From JBEHWX01 sp048498995 (GTDB taxonomy: Bacteria; Bacteroidota; Ignavibacteria; OLB7), in NCBI GenBank assembly GCA_048498995.1, contig JBEHWX010000057.1, positions 1 through 38,529 on the forward strand: a stretch of 38,529 bases of DNA, in the 5' to 3' direction. Below the pieces are notes generated by a model, which was given only the letters and a program-made list of their open reading frames with translations, was not told the origin of the DNA and ran no database searches. Every line of letters begins with the position of its first letter. Within the stretch, counting starts at the first letter, position 1. Below, piece by piece: positions 15,801-24,076 of the stretch. Both the position numbers and the translations under genes were made by a program.

Positions 15801-16796
15801 ATGCAACGCTACCTCCGCGCGGCCATGCTGGTCGCGGCCCTGACCCTGTGCGCGCTTCCGACGCGGGGACAGGACACGACCGGAATTCCGGTTCACGAGA
15901 TCGCCGTCGATCGCGACGCGTTCCGTCCCGTCCTCTCCCTCGATCTGGCCGCCGACGGGCGCTGGCGCTCCGGCGACGGGTTCGCCATGGAGCAGGGGCG
16001 CCTCTGGTCGTCGCTCCGGCTGACGAGCGAATTCTCCCTGCTGGCGCTTGTCCGCTCCCCCTACGATTCGACCATCAACTGGTACGATCTCGGGAAGCGC
16101 CGTTATAATCTGGCCCAGGCATTCGCGCAGTACAGAAGTACACTTTCGATCTCGACGATCGGCATCGATTACACCGCCCGCGCCGGAAAGCTGGAATGGT
16201 ATCCGAGCTTCACCGATCCCCGGCTGGTGGTGGAGCATATCGATCAGTTCCTCAACCCGATCGGCTACCACGGCCTGAGCCTCTCGGCCGGCGCGATGCT
16301 CTACGCTCCCTACCGGATCTCCGCCTATGCCGAGGGGATCTCCGGCGACCTCATCGATCAGAAGGTGAAGCCGGAGCTGACCGAGGCGGTGCTCCGGGCC
16401 GAGCCGCAGCTGATCGGCGACCTCGGCCTGCGCGCGCAGGTGGGGAAATCGCCGGCGAGCATCCACGCGGTCAACTGGGCCTACCTGAGCTATCGCCCCA
16501 CGTTCCTCGATTACCTGACGCTCGATCTCCGGGCCGGAAAGCTCCCGGCCTTCGACGAGTCGCCGTACGGCGTGCACGTGGAGCTGATCGGCACGTTCAC
16601 CTATGTCGAGCTCGGCGGCTATTACGAGCGGCGGATCGACCAGGCGCCGGGGACCCAGATCCTCGGATTCTACTATCGCATTATCGGCCCTCCGCTGCTG
16701 GCGCGCATCCTCGGGACCTATCAGGTTCTCTACGACTTCAACACGAACACGCTCCGCTTCACGATCCCGTTCATCGCCGTCAACTTCAACTGGTAA
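15801..16796 (+). CDS. Outer-membrane beta-barrel protein, first gene of envelope cluster
   Basis: ATG 15801 has GGAG about 9 nt upstream. A signal peptide (LRAAMLVAALTLCALPTRG-Q) precedes a 331-residue protein made of alternating aromatic/hydrophobic strands. It ends in FIAVNFNW, and a terminal aromatic residue is the classical beta-barrel assembly signal. I do not recognise the family; a porin-like or transporter barrel is an inference from strand pattern only. It begins a same-direction cluster of five envelope genes with short spacings (36 nt to the next). Confidence 0.82.
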   Translation: MQRYLRAAMLVAALTLCALPTRGQDTTGIPVHEIAVDRDAFRPVLSLDLAADGRWRSGDGFAMEQGRLWSSLRLTSEFSLLALVRSPYDSTINWYDLGKRRYNLAQAFAQYRSTLSISTIGIDYTARAGKLEWYPSFTDPRLVVEHIDQFLNPIGYHGLSLSAGAMLYAPYRISAYAEGISGDLIDQKVKPELTEAVLRAEPQLIGDLGLRAQVGKSPASIHAVNWAYLSYRPTFLDYLTLDLRAGKLPAFDESPYGVHVELIGTFTYVELGGYYERRIDQAPGTQILGFYYRIIGPPLLARILGTYQVLYDFNTNTLRFTIPFIAVNFNW

Positions 16797-16832
16797 CGCG
16801 CGCGGCCCGCGCGGCCGCCCGGAGTCAACGCC

Positions 16833-17366
16833 ATGGACAGTTCACGACACCGGATCACGGTCCGGCCCCGCATCTCCTTCCTCGGACCGCTGGCGGCGGC
16901 GCTTCTGCTCGGCGGATGCCGCTCGGCGGACGTCACCTATCTCGGCCTGATCGACCAGCACATCGAGATCTCCCGCCCGTCGATGACCGCGGCACAGGCG
17001 CCGGCGCCGGCCGTGGAGGCCTCCAGCGGGATCTACGTCGACACCACCGGCGGCGGGGCCACCGAGCGGGGAGCGGGGCGCCCCGGCTCGATCAGCGGAC
17101 GCGTGGCCGGCACCGATGGGAGCGGCATACCGCACGCGCTGATCTCCTTCGTCGGCGGGACGCCGCCGGAGGACGAGGAGTGGCCCAGCTTCCAGACCGA
17201 TGCCAGCGGAGCCTTCGAGATTCGCAACATCCCCCCCGGTGACTACACCATCGCCGTTCTGCGCAACGGCTACGCGCTGAGGGTCGTGCGGGGAGTTCAC
17301 GTGGCCGAGGGAAGAGCGACCGGACAGGTCGACATCACGCTCAATCCTTCAGGAGGGGAGCAATGA
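16833..17366 (+). CDS. Lipoprotein with carboxypeptidase-regulatory-like domain
   Basis: The signal peptide ends LLLGGC (Cys29), so the protein is lipid-anchored. After a Pro/Ala-rich linker, residues about 86-172 form a CarboxypepD_reg-like Ig domain: GSISGRVAGTDGSGIPHALI, then DASGAFEIRNIPPGDYTI and a final VDITLNPSG. Such domains are stable beta-sandwich modules on many FCB-group surface proteins, often at TonB receptors and assembly proteins. The protein has 177 residues. Its TGA overlaps the next ATG by 4 nt (17363-17366), so the two are probably translationally coupled partners. Confidence 0.82.
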   Translation: MDSSRHRITVRPRISFLGPLAAALLLGGCRSADVTYLGLIDQHIEISRPSMTAAQAPAPAVEASSGIYVDTTGGGATERGAGRPGSISGRVAGTDGSGIPHALISFVGGTPPEDEEWPSFQTDASGAFEIRNIPPGDYTIAVLRNGYALRVVRGVHVAEGRATGQVDITLNPSGGEQ

Positions 17367-18460
17367 TACGCCAGTACACCACCCGCGTGTCGGGCGGGAG
17401 CCGCCCGGTCCCGCTCGCGTTTCTGCTGATGCTTCTGCTTCTTCTTCTGCTGCTGCCGGTCGCCGCGCGCGCGCAGGAGGGGGGAGGGGCCGCGCCGCCG
17501 AACAACCAGTGCCCGGTCTACAAGGAGGAGTCGCGCACCACGGTCGTCAGCAGCACGCGTGGACAGCTGTTCGATTCCGGGTGGATCACCGGGCCCACGT
17601 TCGCCTCCTGCGATCCGAAGTACCGGGAGGTTCCCAATCCGCCCCCTTCCTGCCAGTCGATCGTTCTCCCCGGCCCCTCGCTCGGACAGAACGATGTGAT
17701 GATCACCATCTGCAAGGCGAAGCGCTACACCTGCGTGGCCAACTGCGCCTGCGTGGCCAGCCCGCTGACGACGAAGATCGCGGTGAAGTTCCCGAACATC
17801 GAGTTCCTCACCAGCAAGCTCTCGGCCGTGGCCAAGGGAGCTCCGATGATCAAGAAGATGACCTTCACCCTCGGCGGACAGGTGACATTGAAGAAGGGGG
17901 AGGAATGCTGCCAGCCGCCGCCGGCGCTCGCGCCGGCCAAGTATTCCGAGTATGGCGGCAGCGCCAAGCTCGGGCTCGGCGTGGAGCTTCAGGTGCCCGG
18001 CTGGGGCTACAGCTTCGAGCATACCTGGGAGGGGATCTACAAGGTGTCGGCGGAGATCTCGCTCGGCCCCACCGTGAGCGTGGAGCCGTCGGTCACCGCA
18101 TCGGTGGCCGGCAAGGTGTTCGACAACCAGGTCTGCCCCGGATGCCTCACCACCGGAATCGCCCTGGCCGTCGGCGTCGGCGTCAAGTTCGGCGGCACCG
18201 TCAAGGGGACCATCGAGATGTACCGCCCCTGGACCTGGAGCTTCTCCACCGGCGTCAACGCCAGCGCCGAGCTCTCCTCGAGCATCAACGGCGGCGGCGA
18301 ATATGCCGTCGGCGCCGGATGCAAGAAGGCGGGACTCTCCGGCACCATCGGTTACGGCAAGCTCGACGGCACGGCCACCGTCGGCGCCTCGTTCATGGGC
18401 TACGGCTTCTCCTATTCGTGGGGCATCACCCTTCTTCCGGGTGCTTCGTTCAAGTTCTAG
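17363..18460 (+). CDS. Cys-rich exported protein with beta-strand-rich C-terminus
   Basis: The signal peptide contains an unusual Leu run (LLMLLLLLLLLPVAARA, cleavage near Q38). The first half of this 365-residue protein holds most of the 12 cysteines (TICKAKRYTCVANCACVAS and EECCQPP); CPGC and GCKK follow. The second half is Gly/Ser/Val-rich with alternating strands and ends in Phe (LLPGASFKF), like an outer-membrane barrel or a soluble beta-solenoid. No family is recognised. Its ATG overlaps the lipoprotein stop by 4 nt, a strong sign of a joint function. Confidence 0.78.
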   Translation: MIRQYTTRVSGGSRPVPLAFLLMLLLLLLLLPVAARAQEGGGAAPPNNQCPVYKEESRTTVVSSTRGQLFDSGWITGPTFASCDPKYREVPNPPPSCQSIVLPGPSLGQNDVMITICKAKRYTCVANCACVASPLTTKIAVKFPNIEFLTSKLSAVAKGAPMIKKMTFTLGGQVTLKKGEECCQPPPALAPAKYSEYGGSAKLGLGVELQVPGWGYSFEHTWEGIYKVSAEISLGPTVSVEPSVTASVAGKVFDNQVCPGCLTTGIALAVGVGVKFGGTVKGTIEMYRPWTWSFSTGVNASAELSSSINGGGEYAVGAGCKKAGLSGTIGYGKLDGTATVGASFMGYGFSYSWGITLLPGASFKF

Positions 18461-18485
18461 GTCATCGACTACTCCCGAGACGACA

Positions 18486-19598
18486 ATGCGCAGAACAGAC
18501 GTGTTGCTTCCGTTGCTCGCCGCGCTCCTGCTGACGGGGCCGCTGGCGGCGCAGGTGCCCGATATACGGATGAACGATGCCCCCTTCGCCATCCTCCAGG
18601 GGGAGGGATCGGTGGCGCTTGCCGCCTCGGTCTCCGACGGACTCTACCCGGCCGGCATCGGCACGGCCAGGATCGGCACGGCCGGGATCGGTTCCTCCGA
18701 CTTCCAGACCGCGGAGTCGCTCGTGGCCGCGTTCTATCAGCGGATGCGCGCCGGGGACAAAGCCGCGGTGGTGGCCCTCTTCGACGACTCCAGCCGCGTC
18801 GCGGCCGAGAGGAAGATCGATATCTCCGCCGCGGCCGATGCCTACTCCCGACTGCGGGATGTGAGCCTGGTGAGCAAGGCGACCTTCGGCGACGTGGTCC
18901 GCCTCCGCTTCGAGCTTCTGCGCCGCGATAGCGACACCTCCTTTCCCTGGGTGCTCGAGACCCGGAGGATCGGCGGGCGCTACTACATCACCGAGACGCT
19001 TCCGCAGACGAACCTGTTCGTGGAGGTGGCCTCGGCGCATCCGTACAACTACGAGCCGCGCCCCTACACGCCGGCGAGAGTGGATGGGCTCACGGCGATC
19101 GGGTTCCAGCAGGCCGGCTCGGAGGTCCGCGCGAGCGGCTCCTCCGGTGGCGCCTCGGGGCTCACGCTCTACCTCCGGCTCTCCTGGCTCTCCGATCCGG
19201 CCGCGCGGCTGGAGGCGGCCGGCGCCCTCTCGCTTCTGGAAGGGATGCGCTCGGCCTTCGCCGACAACGACGAAGGGAAGTTCATCGCGCTCTGGGATCC
19301 CGCCGAGCGGAAGCGGATCACGTCGGCCGAGAACTACAAGGTGATCTTCATGAGTCAGCAGCATTTCTACTCCCAGGTCGATTCCCTGCGGCCGGTCGCC
19401 TTCGTCAAGGCGGGGGCGCAGATGGTGCTCTACTACTACCCGCACGTGGCCGGCGAGCGGCTCGAGCTGCAGGCGCTGCCGATGCGTCTGGTGGGTGGGC
19501 GCTACATGCTCACCTCCCGGCTCGATGAATATTATGCGTGGCAGATCCTGAGTAACCCGCAGGTGAAGGCGGCCATCGCCGAGCGCGAGCCGCGCTGA
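18486..19598 (+). CDS. Secreted protein with two NTF2-like halves
   Basis: ATG 18486 lies 25 nt after the previous stop and opens a clear signal peptide (LLPLLAALLLTGPLAA-Q23). A longer frame upstream overlaps the previous gene and is rejected. In this 370-residue protein, two regions (about 70-170 and 250-360) each start with a helix like LVAAFYQRMRAGDKAAVVALF or GMRSAFADNDEGKFIALW and end with a strand (GGRYYITETL, GGRYMLTSRL). This is the layout of NTF2/SnoaL-like cone folds, inferred from pattern. Near residue 60 a short repeat (GIGTARIGTAGIG) reflects a 15-bp DNA repeat. Role unknown. Confidence 0.78.
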   Translation: MRRTDVLLPLLAALLLTGPLAAQVPDIRMNDAPFAILQGEGSVALAASVSDGLYPAGIGTARIGTAGIGSSDFQTAESLVAAFYQRMRAGDKAAVVALFDDSSRVAAERKIDISAAADAYSRLRDVSLVSKATFGDVVRLRFELLRRDSDTSFPWVLETRRIGGRYYITETLPQTNLFVEVASAHPYNYEPRPYTPARVDGLTAIGFQQAGSEVRASGSSGGASGLTLYLRLSWLSDPAARLEAAGALSLLEGMRSAFADNDEGKFIALWDPAERKRITSAENYKVIFMSQQHFYSQVDSLRPVAFVKAGAQMVLYYYPHVAGERLELQALPMRLVGGRYMLTSRLDEYYAWQILSNPQVKAAIAEREPR

Positions 19599-19709
19599 TC
19601 GCGAGCCACGCCGATCGTCAGCCGCGTTGAGCAACGGCGCCGACGGATGGGAGATGCCGCGCGTGACGGCACGCCGGAAGCCATCGAGGATCAACCCAGG
19701 GAGCGAGGC

Positions 19710-20534
19710 ATGACCATGAGAGTCACGTTCGGGAGCGCGCGTCACGCCGCATGGCGTCGCGCCGCACGGCGTCACGCCATGCGGCGTCATGCCGGGAGCG
19801 TGCCGTTCGCGCTCGTGATGCTGGCCGGGCTTCTCGTCGGCGCCCGCCCGGCGCGGCTGGCGGCGCAGACCTTCTACGGATCGAGCGGGCTGGTGACGGT
19901 GCCGACGGCCGGCGTGCTCGCCGACCGCGAGCTGGTGGTCGGTGGCGGCTACATGCGTGACCGCTGGATCACCAGCGGGGAGCCTCCGGGGCGATACTAT
20001 CAATGGGCGGCCTTCGGCGCCATCGGCCTGTTCGATCGCTTCGAGATCGTGCTCCGCGTCTCCGGCGTTCCCGGCGCGCGCCTGAGCGATACCACGCTGC
20101 CGTACACCTATCCGATCGACAGAATGGTGAGCGTGAAGGGGGTGGCGGTGACCGAGGCGGAGTATCTCCCGGCGCTCGCGCTCGGGATTCAGGATATCGA
20201 GGGGAAGCCGCGTCGCAAGCAGTTCAACGCCCTCTACGCCGTGCTCTCGAAGGGAGCGCGCGTGCCCGGCGTGGACAGCGTGCGATGCCACGTCGGGTTC
20301 GGCAGCGACCTGTGGGACAAGGTGACGAGCGTCTCGAACGATCACCGCTTCGTCGGCTTCTTCGCCGGAGCGGAGGTGCGTCTGCTCGGCTGGCTCCGCC
20401 TGATGGCCGAGTACGATGCCGAGAGCATGAACGTGGGCGCGACCGTGGCGGTGCCCGGCTGGCCGTCGCTGCAGGTTGCCCTCACCGGCGACGGCCGCCT
20501 CGGCGCGATCATGGGATACGCGTTCAGGCTGTGA
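19710..20534 (+). CDS. YjbH/GfcD-like outer-membrane protein
   Basis: ATG 19710 follows GGGAGCGAGG; the in-frame frame upstream lacks features. The n-region before the membrane segment is unusually long and Arg/His-rich (residues 10-28), encoded by a 15-bp repeat. Cleavage is expected near AA-Q53. The mature start, TFYGSSGLVTVPTAGVLADR, is the hallmark of YjbH/GfcD family proteins, which act in export of exopolysaccharide or capsule across the outer membrane. At 274 residues it is a short single-domain version; classical YjbH is about 700. Barrel-like strands continue to a final YAFRL. It closes the cluster and suggests export of a polymer. Confidence 0.8.
   Translation: MTMRVTFGSARHAAWRRAARRHAMRRHAGSVPFALVMLAGLLVGARPARLAAQTFYGSSGLVTVPTAGVLADRELVVGGGYMRDRWITSGEPPGRYYQWAAFGAIGLFDRFEIVLRVSGVPGARLSDTTLPYTYPIDRMVSVKGVAVTEAEYLPALALGIQDIEGKPRRKQFNALYAVLSKGARVPGVDSVRCHVGFGSDLWDKVTSVSNDHRFVGFFAGAEVRLLGWLRLMAEYDAESMNVGATVAVPGWPSLQVALTGDGRLGAIMGYAFRL
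19739..19798 (+). repeat. Imperfect 15-bp repeat in signal-peptide coding region
   Basis: Four 15-bp units (19739-19753, 19754-19768, 19769-19783, 19784-19798) related to GCGTCACGCCGCATG encode the Arg/His-rich n-region of the YjbH-like protein. The length is a multiple of three, so copy-number change would keep frame. Confidence 0.65.
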
Positions 20535-20571
20535 GAGGGGAGTGGGAAGACCGGCGCCCGCCGCTTCCGGC

Positions 20572-21108
20572 TCAGCGCGGATCGTCGATCATGGAGCGCA
20601 CCCGCGCCACCGTCTCCTCGTAGCCGGCAATGACCTCCGGCATGTCGGTCGCCGGATCGAGGATCCGCTCGAGCTGCGGATCGTAGGTGGCCAGCCCTCC
20701 TTTGCGTTCCAGCAGGATCAGGTAGTTCCAGATCTCCCCGAACGCCGCGCGCGCCGCGGCCCCGGTGTGCCAGTAGGGAATCGTGATCGACGCGGTGTCG
20801 TCGAAGAGCGTGATCTGAACGCCGTTGCCGTTCGGGCCCGCGTCCAGCACCCGGTGCCGGTACTGACGGCGCGCCTCCTCGACCGGGATGCCGCGCGAGT
20901 GGGCGATCGCCTCATGATCCGTTCCGGATTCCATCAGCCCACGATTGACATCCCGGAGGATCGCGATCAGCGCGCTCTTCCGCTCCTCCGTTGCCGGGAG
21001 GATCGGTCCGGGGTTGATCTCCTCCTCATCGGCGAGGAGCACGCGCTCCACGATATCGAGCGGATCGATGCCCGGCTCCGGGCGGAACAGAAGAAGGTCG
21101 TAGCTCAT
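20572..21108 (-). CDS. Unknown 178-residue protein, MSYDLLLF family
   Basis: ATG 21108 has GAGG about 9 nt upstream. The protein has no signal peptide or membrane segment. The opening MSYDLLLFRPEPG is seen, from memory, in a scattered group of small bacterial proteins of unknown function. An acidic stretch (LLADEEEINPGP) and a mixed alpha/beta layout with ITIPYW follow. An immunity-protein or accessory role is possible but there is no toxin next to it. It is convergent with the YjbH gene, 37 nt apart. A TATATTCG element lies 85 nt upstream. Confidence 0.8.
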   Translation of the reverse strand: MSYDLLLFRPEPGIDPLDIVERVLLADEEEINPGPILPATEERKSALIAILRDVNRGLMESGTDHEAIAHSRGIPVEEARRQYRHRVLDAGPNGNGVQITLFDDTASITIPYWHTGAAARAAFGEIWNYLILLERKGGLATYDPQLERILDPATDMPEVIAGYEETVARVRSMIDDPR

Positions 21109-21193
21109 GGTCGTTGCCTCGTGGTGTCGATGAATGGCCGGGGAGAGGACCCTTGCTCGCGACGCGCGGCCCCCGCCCCGTGACCGGTGGACG

Positions 21194-21201
21194 CGAATAT
21201 A
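21194..21201 (-). promoter_or_regulatory. Candidate -7 box (TATATTCG) of the 21108 gene
   Basis: On the minus strand TATATTCG (21201-21194) is followed by CG, 85 nt before the start codon. The same octamer precedes the DinB gene at 35923-35930. No convincing -33 element is seen. Confidence 0.35.
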
Positions 21202-21680
21202 GCATCCGCCTGGAAGAGCTCCGATCGTATACTCACCGCATCTCCGCTAACCAATTCCTCCGATCCCGTGTTAGTTGGGCGTCGGCGCGCCGCCGAGGCC
21301 CTTTCACCCCGTGGGCCCCGCGTGACGAACCGACCCGGTCGTGGTTCCAACGCGATCGACGCGGCGATGATGGCCGGCCTCGTCACCCACGGGGCACGGC
21401 GCGCTCCATACCGCCACCGGCCCGGCGCGCCGCGGAGCTCGTTCTTCCTCCTGCTTCCGCTCTGGCGACACGTCGGGTCCGGCGGGCGGGTTCCCGACGG
21501 CATGGGAAGTGCCGAACGGGAGCTCCCGCGATGTCGAGCCGGTGCCGGCCCGTCAGGCCGGCCAAGGCGCGCGTCACTCCGTCCAGTCATGGGTAGCCAT
21601 GGACCTTTGAGGACGGGACCGTTCGGAGAGCATCGACCACCGCAGTTCAGCCGGGTGTCGCCCCGGTCGGGGACTGCATC

Positions 21681-21710
21681 GAAGGCCCGCGGAGACCACC
21701 GCGGGCCTTC
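21681..21710. terminator. Orphan 12-bp hairpin
   Basis: GAAGGCCCGCGG (21681-21692) pairs perfectly with CCGCGGGCCTTC (21699-21710), loop 6 nt, followed on the plus strand by ACCATTTCTGG. No annotated gene reads into it from either side within 500 nt on the plus strand. Confidence 0.55.
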
Positions 21711-21783
21711 ACCATTTCTGGCCTGCTCTTGGTGCCCTTCTTCCGGCCCCGGGAAGCTCCGGCGACATCGCATGAAAGATATC

Positions 21784-21817
21784 TGTTGCGACGAATGTTG
21801 TCTAGACGCTATATTTG
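21784..21817 (+). promoter_or_regulatory. Candidate promoter of the YceI gene
   Basis: TATATTTG (21810-21817) matches the Bacteroidota -7 consensus TAnnTTTG exactly, and TGTTGCG (21784-21790) lies at about the -33 position. Transcription would start near 21825, about 80 nt before the start codon. Confidence 0.5.
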
Positions 21818-21905
21818 TTCCGTTGTTCGCGCCACGCTCCATCGGGCTGGCGGCGCGGGAGAAAGATCACAAGGCTAGAAACGATAAGACTCGGAGGATC
21901 AGATC

Positions 21906-22475
21906 ATGGCATGGAACATTGATGCCTCGCATTCCCAGGTTCAGTTCACGGTCCGTCACATGATGATCTCGAACGTCCGCGGACGCTTCGAGGAGTTCGC
22001 CGGCACCGTCGAGTTCGATGAGAACGACCTTTCGACGCTGAAGGTGGAGATCGAGGTCGCCACCCCCAGCATCTATACCCGCGATCAGCAGCGCGACGGC
22101 CATCTGAAGTCGCCGGACTTCTTCGACGTGGAGAAGTATCCGAAGATGACCTTCAAGAGCACCGGCGCCGAGGTTACCGGCAAGAACGAGCTGAAGCTCC
22201 ACGGCGATCTGACCATCAAGGACATCACCCGCCCGGTGACGCTCGACGTCGAGTACTCCGGTCTGATGAAGAGCCCCTGGGGGACCACCAGCGCCGGTTT
22301 CAGCGCCCACGGGAAGGTGAACCGGAAGGATTGGGATCTCGTCTGGAATCAGGTTCTCGAGAGCGGCGGTCTGCTCGTCGGCGAGGATGTGAAGATCGAC
22401 ATCGAGGTCGAGGTGGTGAAGCAGGAGGCCCCGGCCGCCGCCGACGTGGCCGAGCAGGTGAGCTCCGCTTCCTGA
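21906..22475 (+). CDS. YceI-family lipocalin-like protein
   Basis: ATG 21906 follows GGAGG. This 189-residue YceI protein opens WNIDASHSQVQFTVRHMMIS, then has GRFEEFAGTVEFDENDL, FFDVEKYPKMTFKST, HGDLTIKDITRPVTL and the closing VNRKDWDLVWN. YceI folds as a lipocalin-like barrel that binds polyisoprenoids or fatty amides; in bacteria it is linked to isoprenoid-quinone binding and stress. Unlike E. coli YceI it lacks a signal peptide, so it is predicted cytoplasmic. The C-terminal extension after residue 175 is Ala/Val/Ser-rich and non-conserved. It is a single-gene unit with a promoter upstream and a 15-bp hairpin behind. Confidence 0.93.
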   Translation: MAWNIDASHSQVQFTVRHMMISNVRGRFEEFAGTVEFDENDLSTLKVEIEVATPSIYTRDQQRDGHLKSPDFFDVEKYPKMTFKSTGAEVTGKNELKLHGDLTIKDITRPVTLDVEYSGLMKSPWGTTSAGFSAHGKVNRKDWDLVWNQVLESGGLLVGEDVKIDIEVEVVKQEAPAAADVAEQVSSAS

Positions 22476-22802
22476 GGAACTCCCCGCGCGGCATCCTCGG
22501 GCGCGTCGCCGAATTCCCTCGGGCCGACGCTTCCATGCCATGACCGATCGATCATCTGGGCTTCCCGGATCGCAATGATGCGGCGGGGGCCGGCGGAACG
22601 CTCCGCCGGCCCCCGCGTCGTTTCCGGACCGTGAATAGGGCTTGGGCGCGAGGGGCGCCGGTGTGATGGTTGTGCCCCCGGCGCCGTTCCTGCTGGGGGC
22701 CGGGGAGGATGGAAATCGTCGGCGACGTTCGCCGCGATATCCGTATCCTTCCCGGTCGCTCCCGCGCGGACGCGATCGTCACATCAAGCTCGGAGGTATG
22801 GA
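22476..22802. other. 327-bp intergenic region
   Basis: It contains the YceI terminator (22583-22616) and the leader of the peptidase gene. No other element is recognised. Confidence 0.5.
22583..22616 (+). terminator. 15-bp hairpin terminator of YceI gene
   Basis: Arms 22583-22597 and 22602-22616 are perfectly complementary over 15 bp around an ACGC tetraloop, 107 nt past the stop, followed by GTCGTTTCC. Confidence 0.75.
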
Positions 22803-23870
22803 ATGCGCTCGGTTGTCCGATGTCATCGACTGGCTCGCCCGTTCATCGTGGCTCTGTTCATCGTGCTGGCGCTCTGTACGCAACTGGTGACGGCGCAGGA
22901 GATCGTGATCGATCTTCCGACCGGAAGCCGCGGCCTGCTGGAGGGGGGAGACAGCGTCTACTTCCAGAGCACGGGGGGAGTGCGGGCGGATTCCTGGAAG
23001 AGCGGCACCTATGGCTACGTCAGGAACCCGCGCCGCTCGCGTGGCGAAGAGATCTTCACCCGTTTCCATGAGGGGATCGACGTCAAGCCGCTCTACCGCG
23101 ACGAGCGCGGGGTGCCGCTCGATTCGGTCAGGGCCATCGCCGAGGGACGCGTGGCGCATATCTGCACCCTGGCCGGGCAGTCCAACTACGGCAAGTATGT
23201 CGTGGTCGAGCATATCTGGCACGGCTCCCCCTATTACAGCCTCTACGCCCACCTGAACGACGTCTGGGTCACCGAGGGAGCGCGCGTCGCGATCGGCGAG
23301 CCGCTCGGCCGGCTCGGCTACACCGGAGCCGGCATCAACCGGACGCGCGCGCACCTGCACCTCGAGGTGGGGCTGCTCCTCAATGGCGATTTCGACGAGT
23401 GGTTCGCCGCCGGCCATCCGCGCGAGGTGAATCACAACGGCGTGTTCAACGGACACAACCTCGCCGGCGTGGACGTGCCGCGACTGTTCCGGGAGGCCTC
23501 GCGCGATCCGCACGTCACCATCGCCCGGATCGTGGCCTCGGCGCCCCCGTTCTTCCAGCTTCATCTTCCGGCCGCCTCCCGTCCGGATCTTCTCTCACGC
23601 TATCCCTGGCTGCTGAGCCGTCCGGCCGATGGCGACACCCGCTCCTGGGTGATCTCCTTCACCCGCGCCGGACTTCCCCTCTGCGTGGAGCCCTCGGCGG
23701 ATTCCGTCGCCGAGGCTTACGCCGTCCGTCTCGATCGCGGGGCGGCGCCCTGCCGGTTCCTCTCCCGGAGCGGCAAGGATGGCGCCTGCGCCCTTTCCCC
23801 CTTCGGCCGCACCTACGTCGACATGCTGACGACGACCCGCGAATCGCTCGAACAGATCTCCTCCCGATAA
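22803..23870 (+). CDS. M23-family (LytM-type) metallopeptidase, exported
   Basis: ATG 22803 has CGGAGG about 8 nt upstream. The signal peptide ends LVTA-Q32. The catalytic domain of this 355-residue protein has the complete M23 zinc and active-site set: H89 and D93 in FHEGIDVKP, H150 in LYAHL, and H184/H186 in HLHLEV. M23 enzymes cut peptide cross-links in peptidoglycan, here in the periplasm, so the protein should be an active endopeptidase and not a degenerate EnvC-type activator. About 130 residues of unknown, partly Cys-containing sequence follow the domain. Nearby genes give no further clue. Confidence 0.92.
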   Translation: MRSVVRCHRLARPFIVALFIVLALCTQLVTAQEIVIDLPTGSRGLLEGGDSVYFQSTGGVRADSWKSGTYGYVRNPRRSRGEEIFTRFHEGIDVKPLYRDERGVPLDSVRAIAEGRVAHICTLAGQSNYGKYVVVEHIWHGSPYYSLYAHLNDVWVTEGARVAIGEPLGRLGYTGAGINRTRAHLHLEVGLLLNGDFDEWFAAGHPREVNHNGVFNGHNLAGVDVPRLFREASRDPHVTIARIVASAPPFFQLHLPAASRPDLLSRYPWLLSRPADGDTRSWVISFTRAGLPLCVEPSADSVAEAYAVRLDRGAAPCRFLSRSGKDGACALSPFGRTYVDMLTTTRESLEQISSR

Positions 23871-24076
23871 TCGCACCGGCCGGCATGCCACGCGCATGCG
23901 CCCCGCGTATGCGGATCGCGCGCGAAATCGTGGTGAATGCCATCCTCGCCGGGCGCGATTCTTGGTTGCTTCGTGGTGATTCTCCGCGCGGCGGACGTGG
24001 CGCGATTGCGCGCGCACCGGCCTGCTTCCGCGCGATCGATCGAACAATCCGGATCGAACCACGAGGAGAGAGACAG

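Larger units (their letters stand above)
21109..21905. other. 797-bp divergent intergenic region
   Basis: It separates the minus-strand 21108 gene and the plus-strand YceI gene. It has a candidate promoter at each end (21194-21201 and 21784-21817) and, between them, a strong hairpin at 21681-21710 that terminates no visible gene. No protein-coding signal is convincing. A small RNA is possible. Confidence 0.5.

Noticed and set aside
18462..20345. 627-codon minus-strand frame
   Set aside because: It covers two well-supported plus-strand genes with signal peptides and gives an Arg/His/Gly-rich translation with no domain.
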